A DNA stretch of 25,192 bases from Pirellulales bacterium (GCA_025924495.1 JAICIG010000049.1:1-25192); one strand, 5' to 3'. Shown: positions 16,294-24,750, counted from the first letter of the stretch. Program-made: numbers and translations. Notes: generated by a model not told the origin, from the sequence alone.

Positions 16294-18696
16294 CTACTTC
16301 GACTCCAAGTAGAACAGCGCCAGCCGATCTCCCGAAGCCTCGCTGGTGCGCAGGTGCAACGACTGCTGGAAATCGACGGGTTCCAAGAGCAGGTATCGCC
16401 AAGCCAGTCCGCCGCGCCGACCGCAGAGACTGTGCCGCACTTCGCTGGCTGCATCTGGGATGCCAAGAAAGCCGCGCCACGACATGCCCGACCAGTCGCT
16501 AAGATTCTGGCCGTCGACTGAGAGCGATTCAAAGCCGCCCATGTCCGCGCCTTGCCACTGGGAAACCAGGCCGATCCATCTTCCGCGACCCGGTTGTACG
16601 ATCAGATCGCGAGAAGCTTCGGCTCCGCCTGGGCGAAAAACGCCGTGCAACCGCGATTGCAAGCGCGCGTCGTGAACGTCGGCCAGCGGCTCGTAAGACA
16701 CCGTGGCGCCGACGCCGGAAATGGTCTGCTTGCCGCGATTGACCGCCGCGATCGTCAATCCCGCGCGGTACGGCATGGCCAACAGGTTCGTCAGCCCGCC
16801 GCGATCAACGAGAACGTAGTTAGGATAATTCCCGCCAGCTCCCGCCAGGCCCGGATACAGATAGCGCGCGGGAGCCAGGATGGCCGGATCTTTCTGGCCG
16901 TCGACGACGACCTCGAGCCACAAATCGCTATTCGCCAGCATGGCGGGGTTGACTTGCAACTTGGTCCACTGCACGACGCCGGCGTCTTTCAACTCGATCA
17001 AAGTCTGGCGGTCGCCAGGCTTGATCGCTTTCGGGCTGGCGCTTTGCCGCGGCAGCGGATCGGCTTCGCGATGCGTGCCCCAGCCAAGTTGCTCGTTGCG
17101 ATATGACAACGCGGGCAACAAGCCGCGCGCCACGGCCGTTTCGCCCCCGGAGTATTTTTCGAGTGCAACGTCCGCCGGGAACTTCACATAGTCGATTCGA
17201 TACTCCGCCGGCTGCTTGGCGTCGACCACGATTTTCAAACTCGTTTGATATGGCAGAAAGGTCAGCAGCGGTTGCTGGTCCTGCCCCACGAGCGGCACAT
17301 GCTTGTGCAAGTCGCTCGCGGCGCATTCCATGCGAGCCGCCTCTTCGCCGTCGAAGTAAAAGGCCAGCTTTCCTGAGTCATTCGTCCGCGAGATTTCGAC
17401 GACGGCCCCTGGCCCGGTCAATTCGGCCAGCACCGCCCGGCCCGAATGGTCGATCTTTTTGTAGGCCACGCCCGAGCTGAGTGCGTCGTTGACGGCCAAC
17501 GTCTCGGGACTCATCAAGCGATCGAGCACTTGCTTCGACGCTGGTTCGCCCGCTGGCGCGTACCAGGCTTCCAATCCCGGTCCGTCTGGAGCCTCGAGCA
17601 CGCACAGATCACGGAACTCGATCGGGGCGTTGTGGTCTTGCAGTCCGATCCAGCCTTTCAGATTGCGGCGGTGCAACTCGGGCAACCGGGCCGTGTTGGT
17701 CTGCTGCACGAGCACGCCGTTCACCCAGGCCGAAATCATGTAACCTTCGGCCTTGATTACCAGGTTGTTCCAGGCTTGCGAACGATCGGCCTTGGCGATC
17801 GGCTCGAGATTACCATACAGGGCCATCGTCGAATGTCGCGTGAGGGGCGTGCCGCGCTTCTCGTCGAGCAATTGCAGCTCCATGCCGTCGCCCGAAGGCC
17901 AGCCGGCCCGAGCCGTGCGAATGCCGATGCCAGAGTTTCCGCCTTTGGCCATCTTGTACGCGAGCGAGAGCGTGAAGTTGGCATATTCTTTTTCGGTGCG
18001 CAAGTAGTTGCCGTCTTTGTTCAAGCAGGCGATTCCCTCGTCGCGCGCGGCCCAACCATCGAGCTTGCCCGGCGTCCACCAGCCGGCGAGATCATGGCCG
18101 TTGTAAATCGCCTCGCCCGCCGGTTCTCGCGCCCGCAGATCGGTTAACTGCACATGGCCTTTTTCGACCGCGAGCCCCAGACCGTAGCGCGCCTTGGCTG
18201 GCACGCGCGCGTCGTACAGTTGCTTGCCGTCGACGATGAGCGACAGGCGATCTTTCTCGCGGCGCAGCAAAGCATCGTGCCATTCGCCGTTGTTAGCGGC
18301 AAGCTCGCCGCCTGGCGCTAGCGTTTTATCTCCTTGTCGCAATTCGCCGGCGCGCTCACTCTCCGAGAGGGAGACGGTAAGTCCTTCGCTGCCGGCGGGC
18401 GCTTCAGGCAGCGCAATCTTCAGCTCGCTTCCCTCCGGCGCCGACCAGCGAAAGCGCAGTTCGACATCGCCCCAAGTCCAGCCCGACAGGAGCGGCTTCG
18501 CCCGGGCTTCTCCCTTGAGCACGCCTTCCGTCATTTGCCAACCCTGCGGCGCATCGGCGCCATACGTCCAGCCGGTCAGGCTGCCAGGATCGAACAGAGC
18601 GACTTCCGTTCCGGATTGCTCAGCGGCCGCCGCGCAGCACGAAATCGTGCACAGCAGGAACAACCCAGCGACGATGAGAGAACGAGTAACCGACAT
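16294..18696 (-). CDS. Secreted protein with two DUF1080 domains and a C-terminal beta domain
   Basis: An 800-residue secreted protein. The signal peptide is MSVTRSLIVAGLFLLCTISC with cleavage near AAAAEQ. Two tandem DUF1080 (3-keto-disaccharide hydrolase-like, concanavalin-fold) modules follow: the first (about 32-190) opens ALFDPGSLTGW, and the second (about 195-370) opens AIYNGHDLAGWWTPG and carries NSGIGIRTA and WNNLVIKAEG, characteristic of the family. From about 375 a different beta-rich part reads KLAFYFDGEEAARMECAASD and ends LALFYLESK, which resembles DUF2961/GH172-type jelly rolls, though I am not certain. DUF1080 proteins are linked to carbohydrate breakdown outside the cytoplasm. 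The start has GGCAGG 5 bases upstream. It lies 133 bases downstream of the aroE-type gene on the same strand. Confidence 0.88.
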   Translation of the reverse strand: MSVTRSLIVAGLFLLCTISCCAAAAEQSGTEVALFDPGSLTGWTYGADAPQGWQMTEGVLKGEARAKPLLSGWTWGDVELRFRWSAPEGSELKIALPEAPAGSEGLTVSLSESERAGELRQGDKTLAPGGELAANNGEWHDALLRREKDRLSLIVDGKQLYDARVPAKARYGLGLAVEKGHVQLTDLRAREPAGEAIYNGHDLAGWWTPGKLDGWAARDEGIACLNKDGNYLRTEKEYANFTLSLAYKMAKGGNSGIGIRTARAGWPSGDGMELQLLDEKRGTPLTRHSTMALYGNLEPIAKADRSQAWNNLVIKAEGYMISAWVNGVLVQQTNTARLPELHRRNLKGWIGLQDHNAPIEFRDLCVLEAPDGPGLEAWYAPAGEPASKQVLDRLMSPETLAVNDALSSGVAYKKIDHSGRAVLAELTGPGAVVEISRTNDSGKLAFYFDGEEAARMECAASDLHKHVPLVGQDQQPLLTFLPYQTSLKIVVDAKQPAEYRIDYVKFPADVALEKYSGGETAVARGLLPALSYRNEQLGWGTHREADPLPRQSASPKAIKPGDRQTLIELKDAGVVQWTKLQVNPAMLANSDLWLEVVVDGQKDPAILAPARYLYPGLAGAGGNYPNYVLVDRGGLTNLLAMPYRAGLTIAAVNRGKQTISGVGATVSYEPLADVHDARLQSRLHGVFRPGGAEASRDLIVQPGRGRWIGLVSQWQGADMGGFESLSVDGQNLSDWSGMSWRGFLGIPDAASEVRHSLCGRRGGLAWRYLLLEPVDFQQSLHLRTSEASGDRLALFYLESK

Positions 18697-18829
18697 GATG
18701 GCCTGCCAAACGAGCGATTGATGAACTTCAAACCAAGCAATTATTTCTAAGCGGGGCGGCTTCTAGGCTGCTCACGCGGGGCGTTATGCCTTCTCGGCGT
18801 TAGCCGTCTTGGCCATGCCCTTCGAGCAT

Positions 18830-19678
18830 CTATAAGCCCAGAAACTCTTCAACCGCCTCGCGCATCACGGACTTATCGGGCTCGATTCCCGTCCACAGCC
18901 GGAAGGCAATGGTGCCCTGATTGACGATCATGCCCAAACCGTCGAGCGTTTTGGCGCCGCGCGCTTTAGCCTCTTGCAGAAATCTTGTATCAGGCGGACT
19001 GGCGATCACATCGGCTGCGACCAGGCCCGCCCCCGCGGAACCGAAGCGAACCGGCACGCGCGCCTCCGGAGCATTCAATCCGATGCTCGTGGCGTTGACC
19101 AGCACCTCGGTTTCCGCCGGAATCTCATATTCGTCTTCCCACACCACCAGCGTTGCAGCGCTCTTCGTCTTCTGATTCACCAAGTCGACCAGTTCCTGCC
19201 CGCGCTCGGCCGTGCGATTCACAACCGTAATCGCCGCGGCGCCAGCCAAGGCCAGTTCAACGCCGATCGCCCGCGCCGCGCCACCGGCGCCCAACAGCAC
19301 CACCCGCTTGCCGGTGGGATCGACGACCCCAGTGAGCGACTGCATGAATCCTTTGCCGTCGGTATTCTCGCCCACGAGTTCCCGCTCTTCGCGAACAATG
19401 CAGTTCACCGCCCCCATCAGGGCGGCGGCGTCGCTGAGCCGGTCGAGATATTCGAGTACGGCGACTTTGTGCGGTTTGGTGATATTGCCGCCGCGGAAGC
19501 CCATCGCCCGCATTCCCCGCACCGCATCCGCCAGATCCTCGGGCGCCACTTCCAGCGTCAGGTAGCGCCACTCGAGCCCATGGCGAGCAAACGCCTTTTC
19601 GATCATGAACTGCGTCGGGTTCCCCGCGACGGGCTGACCGAACAGCGAACAGATTTCTTGCAGCGACGGGTTAATCAC
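18830..19678 (-). CDS. aroE: Shikimate dehydrogenase family protein
   Basis: A 282-residue NAD(P)-dependent dehydrogenase of the shikimate dehydrogenase family, which reduces 3-dehydroshikimate in aromatic amino acid synthesis. Visible features: GGNITKPHK at 63-71 with the catalytic Lys at 71, GENTDGKGF at 103-111 with the catalytic Asp at 107, the Rossmann loop LGAGGAARAIG at 129-139, and NRT at 154-156, typical of NADP users. A C-terminal DGLGMIVNQG segment also fits. The usual substrate-binding HSxSP near the N-terminus is replaced by GNPTQF. The start chosen is GTG 19678, which gives family length; the frame stays open to 19816 but that part has no family similarity, and no good ribosome-binding site marks either start. 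The window does not show another aro gene. Confidence 0.88.
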   Translation of the reverse strand: MINPSLQEICSLFGQPVAGNPTQFMIEKAFARHGLEWRYLTLEVAPEDLADAVRGMRAMGFRGGNITKPHKVAVLEYLDRLSDAAALMGAVNCIVREERELVGENTDGKGFMQSLTGVVDPTGKRVVLLGAGGAARAIGVELALAGAAAITVVNRTAERGQELVDLVNQKTKSAATLVVWEDEYEIPAETEVLVNATSIGLNAPEARVPVRFGSAGAGLVAADVIASPPDTRFLQEAKARGAKTLDGLGMIVNQGTIAFRLWTGIEPDKSVMREAVEEFLGL

Positions 19679-19873
19679 GTTGGGAGGCGATCGAATCTCA
19701 CGGGCCAAGAAGACAATTTCGTGCTGGCTGCAGCGGCGCCAAACCGATTCCGCGGGTGTTGCGCGTAAAGAGATATCTTGTCCTAGGCAGCGGACTGCTG
19801 CAAGGGTTTGGGGCAAAGGTTGGCGTCGCGCTGATTGTTACGCCCTACAACCCCGTTGAACTGCGGAGCCCAA

Positions 19874-20200
19874 TTACGAGACGTTCGGTTCCAAGACGCC
19901 CGTCTCATAACGAAAGCGAGCGAACACTTGGCAAGTTGGGCAGCGAACATCCCAAAAGCGAGCGAAATTGATTCTCCAGCCGGGATGCTTTTGTCGCGCC
20001 TCATGGCATCGGGCGAGATGTTCCTTTCGCGCCTGTCGAGCCGCGTCCAGGCCATACGCCTTGCCGCACGAAGGACAGACCAAGCGAGACAGCGTTTCAA
20101 GCTGATGCCTGCTAGTTCGCTCGACGGAAATGCGCAACCAGGCGAAGAAAGAAGCTGCTGTCAGCAGCGTCGCGATGGCAATGGTTGAGCCCATCAGCAA
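19874..20200 (-). CDS. Small membrane-anchored zinc-ribbon protein
   Basis: A 108-residue protein with an N-terminal hydrophobic helix at about residues 5-23 (TIAIATLLTAASFFAWL) and two cysteine pairs, CPSC at 42-45 and CPTC at 87-90, separated by a basic, His-rich stretch (EHLARCHEARQKHPGW). The two pairs could together form one zinc ribbon. The TTG at 20200 has GAGG 7 bases upstream; ATG 20194, two codons further, is the alternative with GAGG 13 bases away. The upstream truncated reading frame ends at 20210 in the same direction, so the two once formed an operon. I know no function for this type. Codon use is like that of the neighbours. Confidence 0.65.
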   Translation of the reverse strand: MLMGSTIAIATLLTAASFFAWLRISVERTSRHQLETLSRLVCPSCGKAYGLDAARQARKEHLARCHEARQKHPGWRINFARFWDVRCPTCQVFARFRYETGVLEPNVS

Positions 20201-20209
20201 ATTCGCGCC

Positions 20210-20395
20210 TCATGGCGATTCATAATCACTGGCTTGGCAACTGCCGAAAAAGTTCGAATGCCAGAACAACTTGGGCCGCGGGAGCTTGTGTTCATTAAAC
20301 CAATTGCTGAAGTCTTGGTAAATCACGGCGGCGGCACCCGACACATGATGCTGCAACATCTTCAGCGAGCCGTGAAGTGAGTAATATAGTGGGGC
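20210..20395 (-). pseudogene. 5'-truncated reading frame abutting IS3 remnant
   Basis: An open frame of about 60 codons enters from the IS3 tail and ends in TGA at 20210-20212, 10 bases before the start of the small zinc-ribbon gene. It reads like a genuine protein end, rich in aromatic and polar residues (AAAVIYQDFSNWFNEHKLP, then RPKLFWHSNFFGSCQASDYE), with G/C-rich third positions. There is no start codon near its upstream edge other than an internal ATG that would give 49 residues. The simplest reading is the C-terminal end of a gene whose front was lost when the IS3-family element inserted or when the region was deleted. I do not recognise the family. Confidence 0.45.
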
Positions 20396-20610
20396 GCCCC
20401 CGTTTTCCGTACCAAGGGTTATGAGAGTACGGTTTGGGGAATGGGTAATGCCTCTTGGTTTCGGCTGTGCTGCTGGAGCGTAGGCGTAGCCGGAGCGGAA
20501 GCAGCACAGCCGGCCGCGTACTGGGCCGGGGTCTGATAGCCCAGGCTGCTATGGGGACGGCGGTGGTTGTAGGCGCTGCGCCAGTCGGTCATGCAAGTCG
20601 GGCGAGGGTT
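20396..20610 (-). mobile_element. IS3-family element remnant (transposase C-terminus and right end)
   Basis: The minus frame ending in TAA at 20419-20421 contains TDWRSAYNHRRPHSSLGYQT followed by PAQYAAGC, the hallmark C-terminal end of IS3-family integrase-type transposases (OrfB). Only about 55-60 residues of this end remain; the DDE catalytic core and OrfA are missing. After the stop, the sequence TTGGTACGGAAAACGGGGGC (20397-20416) looks like a typical IS3 right end, so the element's right boundary is probably near 20396. The left boundary is a deletion point somewhere around 20593-20640, where similarity stops and decayed sequence of another gene begins. The element cannot be active. Confidence 0.75.
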
Positions 20611-20633
20611 CGCGAGTGTCCGGGCCGGGAGAA

Positions 20634-21180
20634 TCAAGTTGAGGCCGTTGCAGCGGCCGCTTGGCGGTGCGCGCACCGCCCCATCACCCAGCCGAGGAAG
20701 GCGCCTGCCATGCCCAGCAATAAGTACAAGACAAATGTGTCACAGCAATCAGTCGATTTGTTGACGCGTTGGGTTGGCCGGCACTTCAAGCCAGAATTCC
20801 AATAACCAGGCTGCCGGCGCCCCAAGAAAGATTCCGTAACATGCGCCATTGAAGACAAAACGCCAAAGGCTCCGCGGCCGGCAGTGATTGTGCCTCGTCC
20901 CCAGCGGAGATCGAAATGGATTATGATCCGGTGCCGGCACGATTTCCGGTATGACGAAAGTCAATCGCTCAATTTCCGAAGCGTCATCAGTTCAAGCACT
21001 CCGCGCTCGATCGTGAAGGTTTGCACGTGTCGCCAAACGTTGCTTACTTCATCCGCCAACTGTTCAGCCGTAAGAGCGACGATGGTCGCCGGGCCAAATG
21101 GTTCGAGAAACGTTTGGCGGAGGCCGAGAGCAAGCTTAACGGCGAAGAGTTTCGCTAGCAACGTTCGGCGGCCGAGCAGC
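20634..21180 (-). pseudogene. Frameshifted partial copy of the adjacent two-helix membrane protein
   Basis: The minus strand carries, in order but in changing frames, pieces matching the C-terminal third of the gene upstream (21184-22224). Frame A (20961 to about 21110) reads VWRHVQTFTIERGVLELMTL, matching IRQRVRSFHLARGILKPMSR. Frame B (20749-20964) supplies a membrane helix, FVFNGACYGIFLGAPAAWLL, matching MVLRYAWLGLMIGAVLGQYL. Frame A resumes (20634 to about 20750) with a second helix, TFVLYLLLGMAGAFLGWVMG, matching FHTYGWALLGGLAGAAIGLL. Two frame changes and a stop (20961-20963, where TTGA joins the frames) break it. No N-terminal part is present. This fits a decayed tandem duplicate. Coupled small overlapping genes are a weaker alternative. 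Confidence 0.6.
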
Positions 21181-21183
21181 AGG

Positions 21184-22224
21184 TCAAGCAGACCGCACGC
21201 GCTGCGGAGCGCTTGCGTTGGTCTCAGGGGCGCGTCGATAGGGGACGCTTGCGCCTGCGCTTCGCGTTTGTCGCAGATCTGTGAGTTGCAGAAGGCCAAT
21301 CGCGGCGCCGGCCAAGCCGCCGAGCAATGCCCAGCCATAAGTGTGAAAGGCGATTAGCCAAATCTCCAGCCGACCTGGCTCCTGCGGCGCCTGCCTTCTG
21401 AATAACAGATACTGACCCAGAACTGCCCCGATCATGAGTCCAAGCCAGGCGTATCGCAACACCATTCGCCAGAAGCAACCAGCGGCGGATTCCTCTTCCA
21501 CTTCCGCAAAGTTGTGGGCCGTCGAGTCAGCGTGTGTCTCCTCATATTTCGATGGGGCGAGCCTCGCTACTTCCCGCCGACTCATCGGCTTGAGGATGCC
21601 TCGGGCCAGATGAAAGCTGCGGACGCGCTGGCGGATATCTACCAGACGTTCCAGCAACTGCGGTGCGTCGAACGAGGCGACTGTTTGCTCGCCGGCTTCG
21701 CGCAAAGCGTCCCAATGTCGATTCCATAATTCGTCGAGCGTTGTCCCAGGAAATGACCGCGTTTCCATGCCAGGCGGAATGTCGGAACGCCGCCGCAGAT
21801 TGGTCGTGGTCAGGATTCTGCCATCGGCAAACTGCGAGCAAACGCAGTATCCGGCTTCCATCCGCTGGCCAACGCGGAACCACAGCGCTGCGAGCCAGAC
21901 CTTTCCGTCCGCATGGAGCAAATTCGCTCCATAGCTTTCAGCATCGCCCAAGAATTCGCTGGTATGGCACACCAAGAGACGGAACGAATGTCGCGAGCAG
22001 TCGTCGACCATCGTGCGCAAGGATTGTTGCGCTGCCTCAGGAACTTCCTCCAACTCGACTGGCAAGAAACCAGAGTCGAGCTTCACTCCGACGTTCGCCG
22101 GCGGCTCAGCGCGTAGCAACTTGTGTCGAATAACGAGCGAGATGAAGTCGAGCATTCCTGGTGCTTGCGCTCGCAGCAAGCCGCAAGATAGCCGCGTCAC
22201 GTCGGTTTTGTACCAGACGTCCAT
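21184..22224 (-). CDS. Two-helix membrane protein of unknown function
   Basis: A 346-residue protein starting at ATG 22224 (MDVWYKTDVTRLSCG). Residues 1-175 look like a folded soluble domain (MLDFISLVIRHKLL, FLGDAESYGANLLHADGKVW, LAALWFRVGQ, ADGRILTTTN). A linking helical part (about 175-225) includes RQRVRSFHLARGILKPMSRR. Two membrane helices follow at about 251-275 and 288-314, the second glycine-rich (LLGGLAGAAIGLLQL). The tail is polar. The frame opens 66 bases earlier at ATG 22290; the shorter start is preferred because the added residues look non-conserved in style, but neither has a good ribosome-binding site. A decayed copy of its C-terminal part follows immediately downstream. I cannot name a family. 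Confidence 0.75.
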   Translation of the reverse strand: MDVWYKTDVTRLSCGLLRAQAPGMLDFISLVIRHKLLRAEPPANVGVKLDSGFLPVELEEVPEAAQQSLRTMVDDCSRHSFRLLVCHTSEFLGDAESYGANLLHADGKVWLAALWFRVGQRMEAGYCVCSQFADGRILTTTNLRRRSDIPPGMETRSFPGTTLDELWNRHWDALREAGEQTVASFDAPQLLERLVDIRQRVRSFHLARGILKPMSRREVARLAPSKYEETHADSTAHNFAEVEEESAAGCFWRMVLRYAWLGLMIGAVLGQYLLFRRQAPQEPGRLEIWLIAFHTYGWALLGGLAGAAIGLLQLTDLRQTRSAGASVPYRRAPETNASAPQRVRSA

Positions 22225-22488
22225 GCTCGCCGAACTCGCGATAAAGAAATGTGAAGACTGTCTGCTAAGACTCGAATGTTTGGTTGACATAGCGAGCCGG
22301 AGCGAGCGACGACTTCCTGCTTAAAGCTTATCCGAACCCGGGCCAAAGGCAATGTTTTTCGCGGCTCGAGGAAGTTGGCAATCCTGTGATCGCCGGGGTA
22401 TGCTTGACCCAACGCTTCGCCCATGCTGCCAAATCCGTCATAAACGGACGCCGCCTATCACAATGCCTCTGCAAGCTCTGAAGCAAGA

Positions 22489-23799
22489 ATGATGCCATTC
22501 GCCCTGCCTTTCCGCTTATTATTCCTACTCGGCTTAATTCAATGCCTGGCTCTAGCCCAACCCGTTCGGGGCGAAAATTGGCCCCAATGGCGTGGACCGC
22601 GCGGCGACAGCACCAGCAAAGAACAGAAACTGCCGCTAGTCTGGGGCGAACAGCGCGGGATTGCCTGGAAAGTTGAGCTGCCGGGCTGGGGCACCAGTAC
22701 GCCCGCGATCTGGGGCAATGAGATCTTCATCACCTCGCAGCAGGACGACAAGCTGTTGCTGCTTAAGCTTGATCGGGCGAAAGGCAAGGTGGTCTGGACG
22801 CGCGAGGTCGGCACGGCGGAGACGCCGCGCACCAGCCCGGGGCGAACCGACCAAAAATTCCATCAATTGCACAACAACGCCAGTCCGTCGCCTGTGACCG
22901 ATGGCGAGGTGGTGATCGCCCACTTTGGCAACGGCGAGTTGGCGGCGTATGACTTCGAGGGCGAACGCCTCTGGCATCACAACTTGCAGAGCGAACACGG
23001 CAAGTACACGATCTGGTGGGGGCATGCCAACAGCCCGGTGTTGTTCGAAGGCTTGGTGATCTCGGTCTGCATGCAGGACTCGCTCGCCGATCTCTCGGAG
23101 AAGCCGGCGCCAAGCTATCTGGTGGCGCACGATAAACGAACCGGCAAGGAGCGCTGGAAATCGTCGCGCATGACCAAAGCTTCGGCCGAAGAATGCGACT
23201 CCTATACCACGCCGTTGTTGTTTCAGACTGCCAGGCAGTGGGAATTGCTTGTGATGGGAGGTAACCAACTCGATAGTTATGATCCTGCCACAGGCCGGCA
23301 ACTCTGGTACTTGCCCGGCATCATCGGCGGCCGCACGATCACCGGTCCGACGGTCGGTCACGGCATGGCGTACGTGACCCAGGGCATGCGCAAAGACCTG
23401 TTGGCCGTCAAAGTCGATGGCAGCGGCGAATTATCGAAACGCAGCATCGTTTGGAAGGAGGCTGAGGCCACGCCCGATACTTGCTGCCCGGTGCTATGGC
23501 AAGACCTTTTGTTTACCGTTAGCGACAACGGCGTCGCCAAGTGCTACGACGCCTACACGGGCAACCAGAAATGGAAGAAGCGCTTGCCCGGCGATTACAA
23601 GGCTTCGCCCGTGGCGGCGGAAGGACGTATTTATTTCCTCAACCTGCACGGGCTCGCGACTGTCGTCGCCGCTAACGACCGCTACGACAAACTAGCGGAG
23701 AACCAGCTCGATGATGAGACCACCGCCTCGCCCGCCATCTCGAACGGACGGATTTACATTCGCGGCAAGAAGTATTTGTACGCGATCGAGAAAAGGTAG
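22489..23799 (+). CDS. Secreted PQQ-like beta-propeller protein
   Basis: A 436-residue exported protein with a Sec signal peptide (LPFRLLFLLGLIQCLALAQP, then VRGENW). It is followed by NWPQWRGPRGDS, a signature opening of the planctomycete family of PQQ-like propeller proteins. Repeated blades show the expected pattern of Gly-rich strands ending in Trp: GKVVWTREV, EGERLWHHN, GKERWKSSR, TGRQLWYLPG, GNQKWKKRLPG. Proteins with this fold often act as scaffolds (BamB-like) or as bound-cofactor enzymes; I see no clear PQQ-binding signature, so the function stays open. The start is ATG ATG at 22489/22492. The M50 protease gene begins 9 bases after its stop, and a metallophosphoesterase follows, so the three are probably co-transcribed. 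Confidence 0.9.
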   Translation: MMPFALPFRLLFLLGLIQCLALAQPVRGENWPQWRGPRGDSTSKEQKLPLVWGEQRGIAWKVELPGWGTSTPAIWGNEIFITSQQDDKLLLLKLDRAKGKVVWTREVGTAETPRTSPGRTDQKFHQLHNNASPSPVTDGEVVIAHFGNGELAAYDFEGERLWHHNLQSEHGKYTIWWGHANSPVLFEGLVISVCMQDSLADLSEKPAPSYLVAHDKRTGKERWKSSRMTKASAEECDSYTTPLLFQTARQWELLVMGGNQLDSYDPATGRQLWYLPGIIGGRTITGPTVGHGMAYVTQGMRKDLLAVKVDGSGELSKRSIVWKEAEATPDTCCPVLWQDLLFTVSDNGVAKCYDAYTGNQKWKKRLPGDYKASPVAAEGRIYFLNLHGLATVVAANDRYDKLAENQLDDETTASPAISNGRIYIRGKKYLYAIEKR

Positions 23800-23808
23800 C
23801 CCACGCCC

Positions 23809-24741
23809 ATGGCACAAACCCGCAACGGCGCCTTTCGCCTGGGCCGTATCGCCGGCATTGATCTGTATGTGCACTGGACATGGCTGCTGGTCGCTTATTT
23901 CGAGATTTCGCAGCGTCAAAATCGCTACGATTCTGCCGCCTGGAACGTCATCGAGTACCTGACGTTATTCGGCATCGTGCTCGTGCATGAGTTCGGCCAC
24001 TCATTGGCTTGCCGCCAGGTCGGCGGCACGGCCGAGCAGATCATGCTTTGGCCGCTCGGCGGGGTGGCGTATGTCAGCCCGCCGCCTAGGCCCGGAGCCG
24101 TATTGTGGAGCATTGCCGCCGGCCCGCTCGTCAATGTGCTGCTGGTTCCGGTTACAGTGGCGCTGTATTGGTTCGGCAAGCACTTCGATCTCGACGTGCG
24201 CCTTTCAACGGATGCGCTATCATTCTTGTACAACATTGCCATCATCAATTTCGGGTTGCTCGTCTTTAATCTATTGCCGATCTATCCGCTTGATGGCGGA
24301 CAGATTCTGCAGTCGCTGTTGTGGTTTTTCATTGGCAGAGCCTACAGCTTGTATGTCGTCAGTTCGTTCGGAATGATCATCGGGCTCGGACTGATTGGGC
24401 TCTCCGCCTGGCTTCAAGATCTTTGGTTCTTTGTGCTGTCCGCATTCATCGCTTCGCGGTGTTGGACCGGATTTCAACAAGCGCGAGCGATATCGCGAAT
24501 TGAACATGCGACGCGGCATGCCGATTTGGCCTGCCCAACGTGCAAAGTTGCGCCGCCGCGCGGCGATTTCTGGACGTGCGGCCGGTGCCGTGCTCGTTTC
24601 GATATTTTCGAGCATCGCGGCGTCTGTCCTCACTGCAAGAGCGAATTCAACAGCATTCAATGTCCGGCCTGCCATCAACAGGCGCTGCTGGCTCGCTGGT
24701 TGCCTCCGAGCGCAATCAATCCGAGCGACGCACAGGGGTAG
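23809..24741 (+). CDS. Site-2 protease family (M50) membrane metalloprotease with C-terminal zinc ribbons
   Basis: A 310-residue intramembrane protease of family M50. The zinc-binding HEFGH is at 60-64 inside a membrane helix (LTLFGIVLVHEFGHSLACRQ), and the third ligand lies in NLLPIYPLDGG, with D162. Hydrophobic helices around 48-70, 100-122, 140-160 and 185-215 give the usual multi-pass layout. A cytoplasmic-looking tail holds eight cysteines in four pairs: C242/C245, C257/C260, C273/C276 and C285/C288, probably two zinc ribbons. M50 enzymes cut membrane-anchored substrates such as anti-sigma factors; the ribbons could bind substrate, but this is inference. The start, ATG 23809, is 9 bases after the PQQ gene's stop, and the metallophosphoesterase gene starts 9 bases after its own stop. 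No Shine-Dalgarno is visible. Confidence 0.93.
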   Translation: MAQTRNGAFRLGRIAGIDLYVHWTWLLVAYFEISQRQNRYDSAAWNVIEYLTLFGIVLVHEFGHSLACRQVGGTAEQIMLWPLGGVAYVSPPPRPGAVLWSIAAGPLVNVLLVPVTVALYWFGKHFDLDVRLSTDALSFLYNIAIINFGLLVFNLLPIYPLDGGQILQSLLWFFIGRAYSLYVVSSFGMIIGLGLIGLSAWLQDLWFFVLSAFIASRCWTGFQQARAISRIEHATRHADLACPTCKVAPPRGDFWTCGRCRARFDIFEHRGVCPHCKSEFNSIQCPACHQQALLARWLPPSAINPSDAQG

Positions 24742-24750
24742 TCTTGGGCC

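Noticed and set aside
20259..20381. Plus-strand 40-codon frame starting MPEQLGPRELVF
   Set aside because: The minus frame over the same bases has better third-position composition and ends just before the zinc-ribbon gene, so it is the more likely coding strand.
20884..21357. Plus-strand open frame of 157 codons, and a neighbouring plus frame rich in Lys/Glu/Ala
   Set aside because: The minus strand here carries recognisable similarity to the adjacent membrane protein, so the plus frames are shadows.
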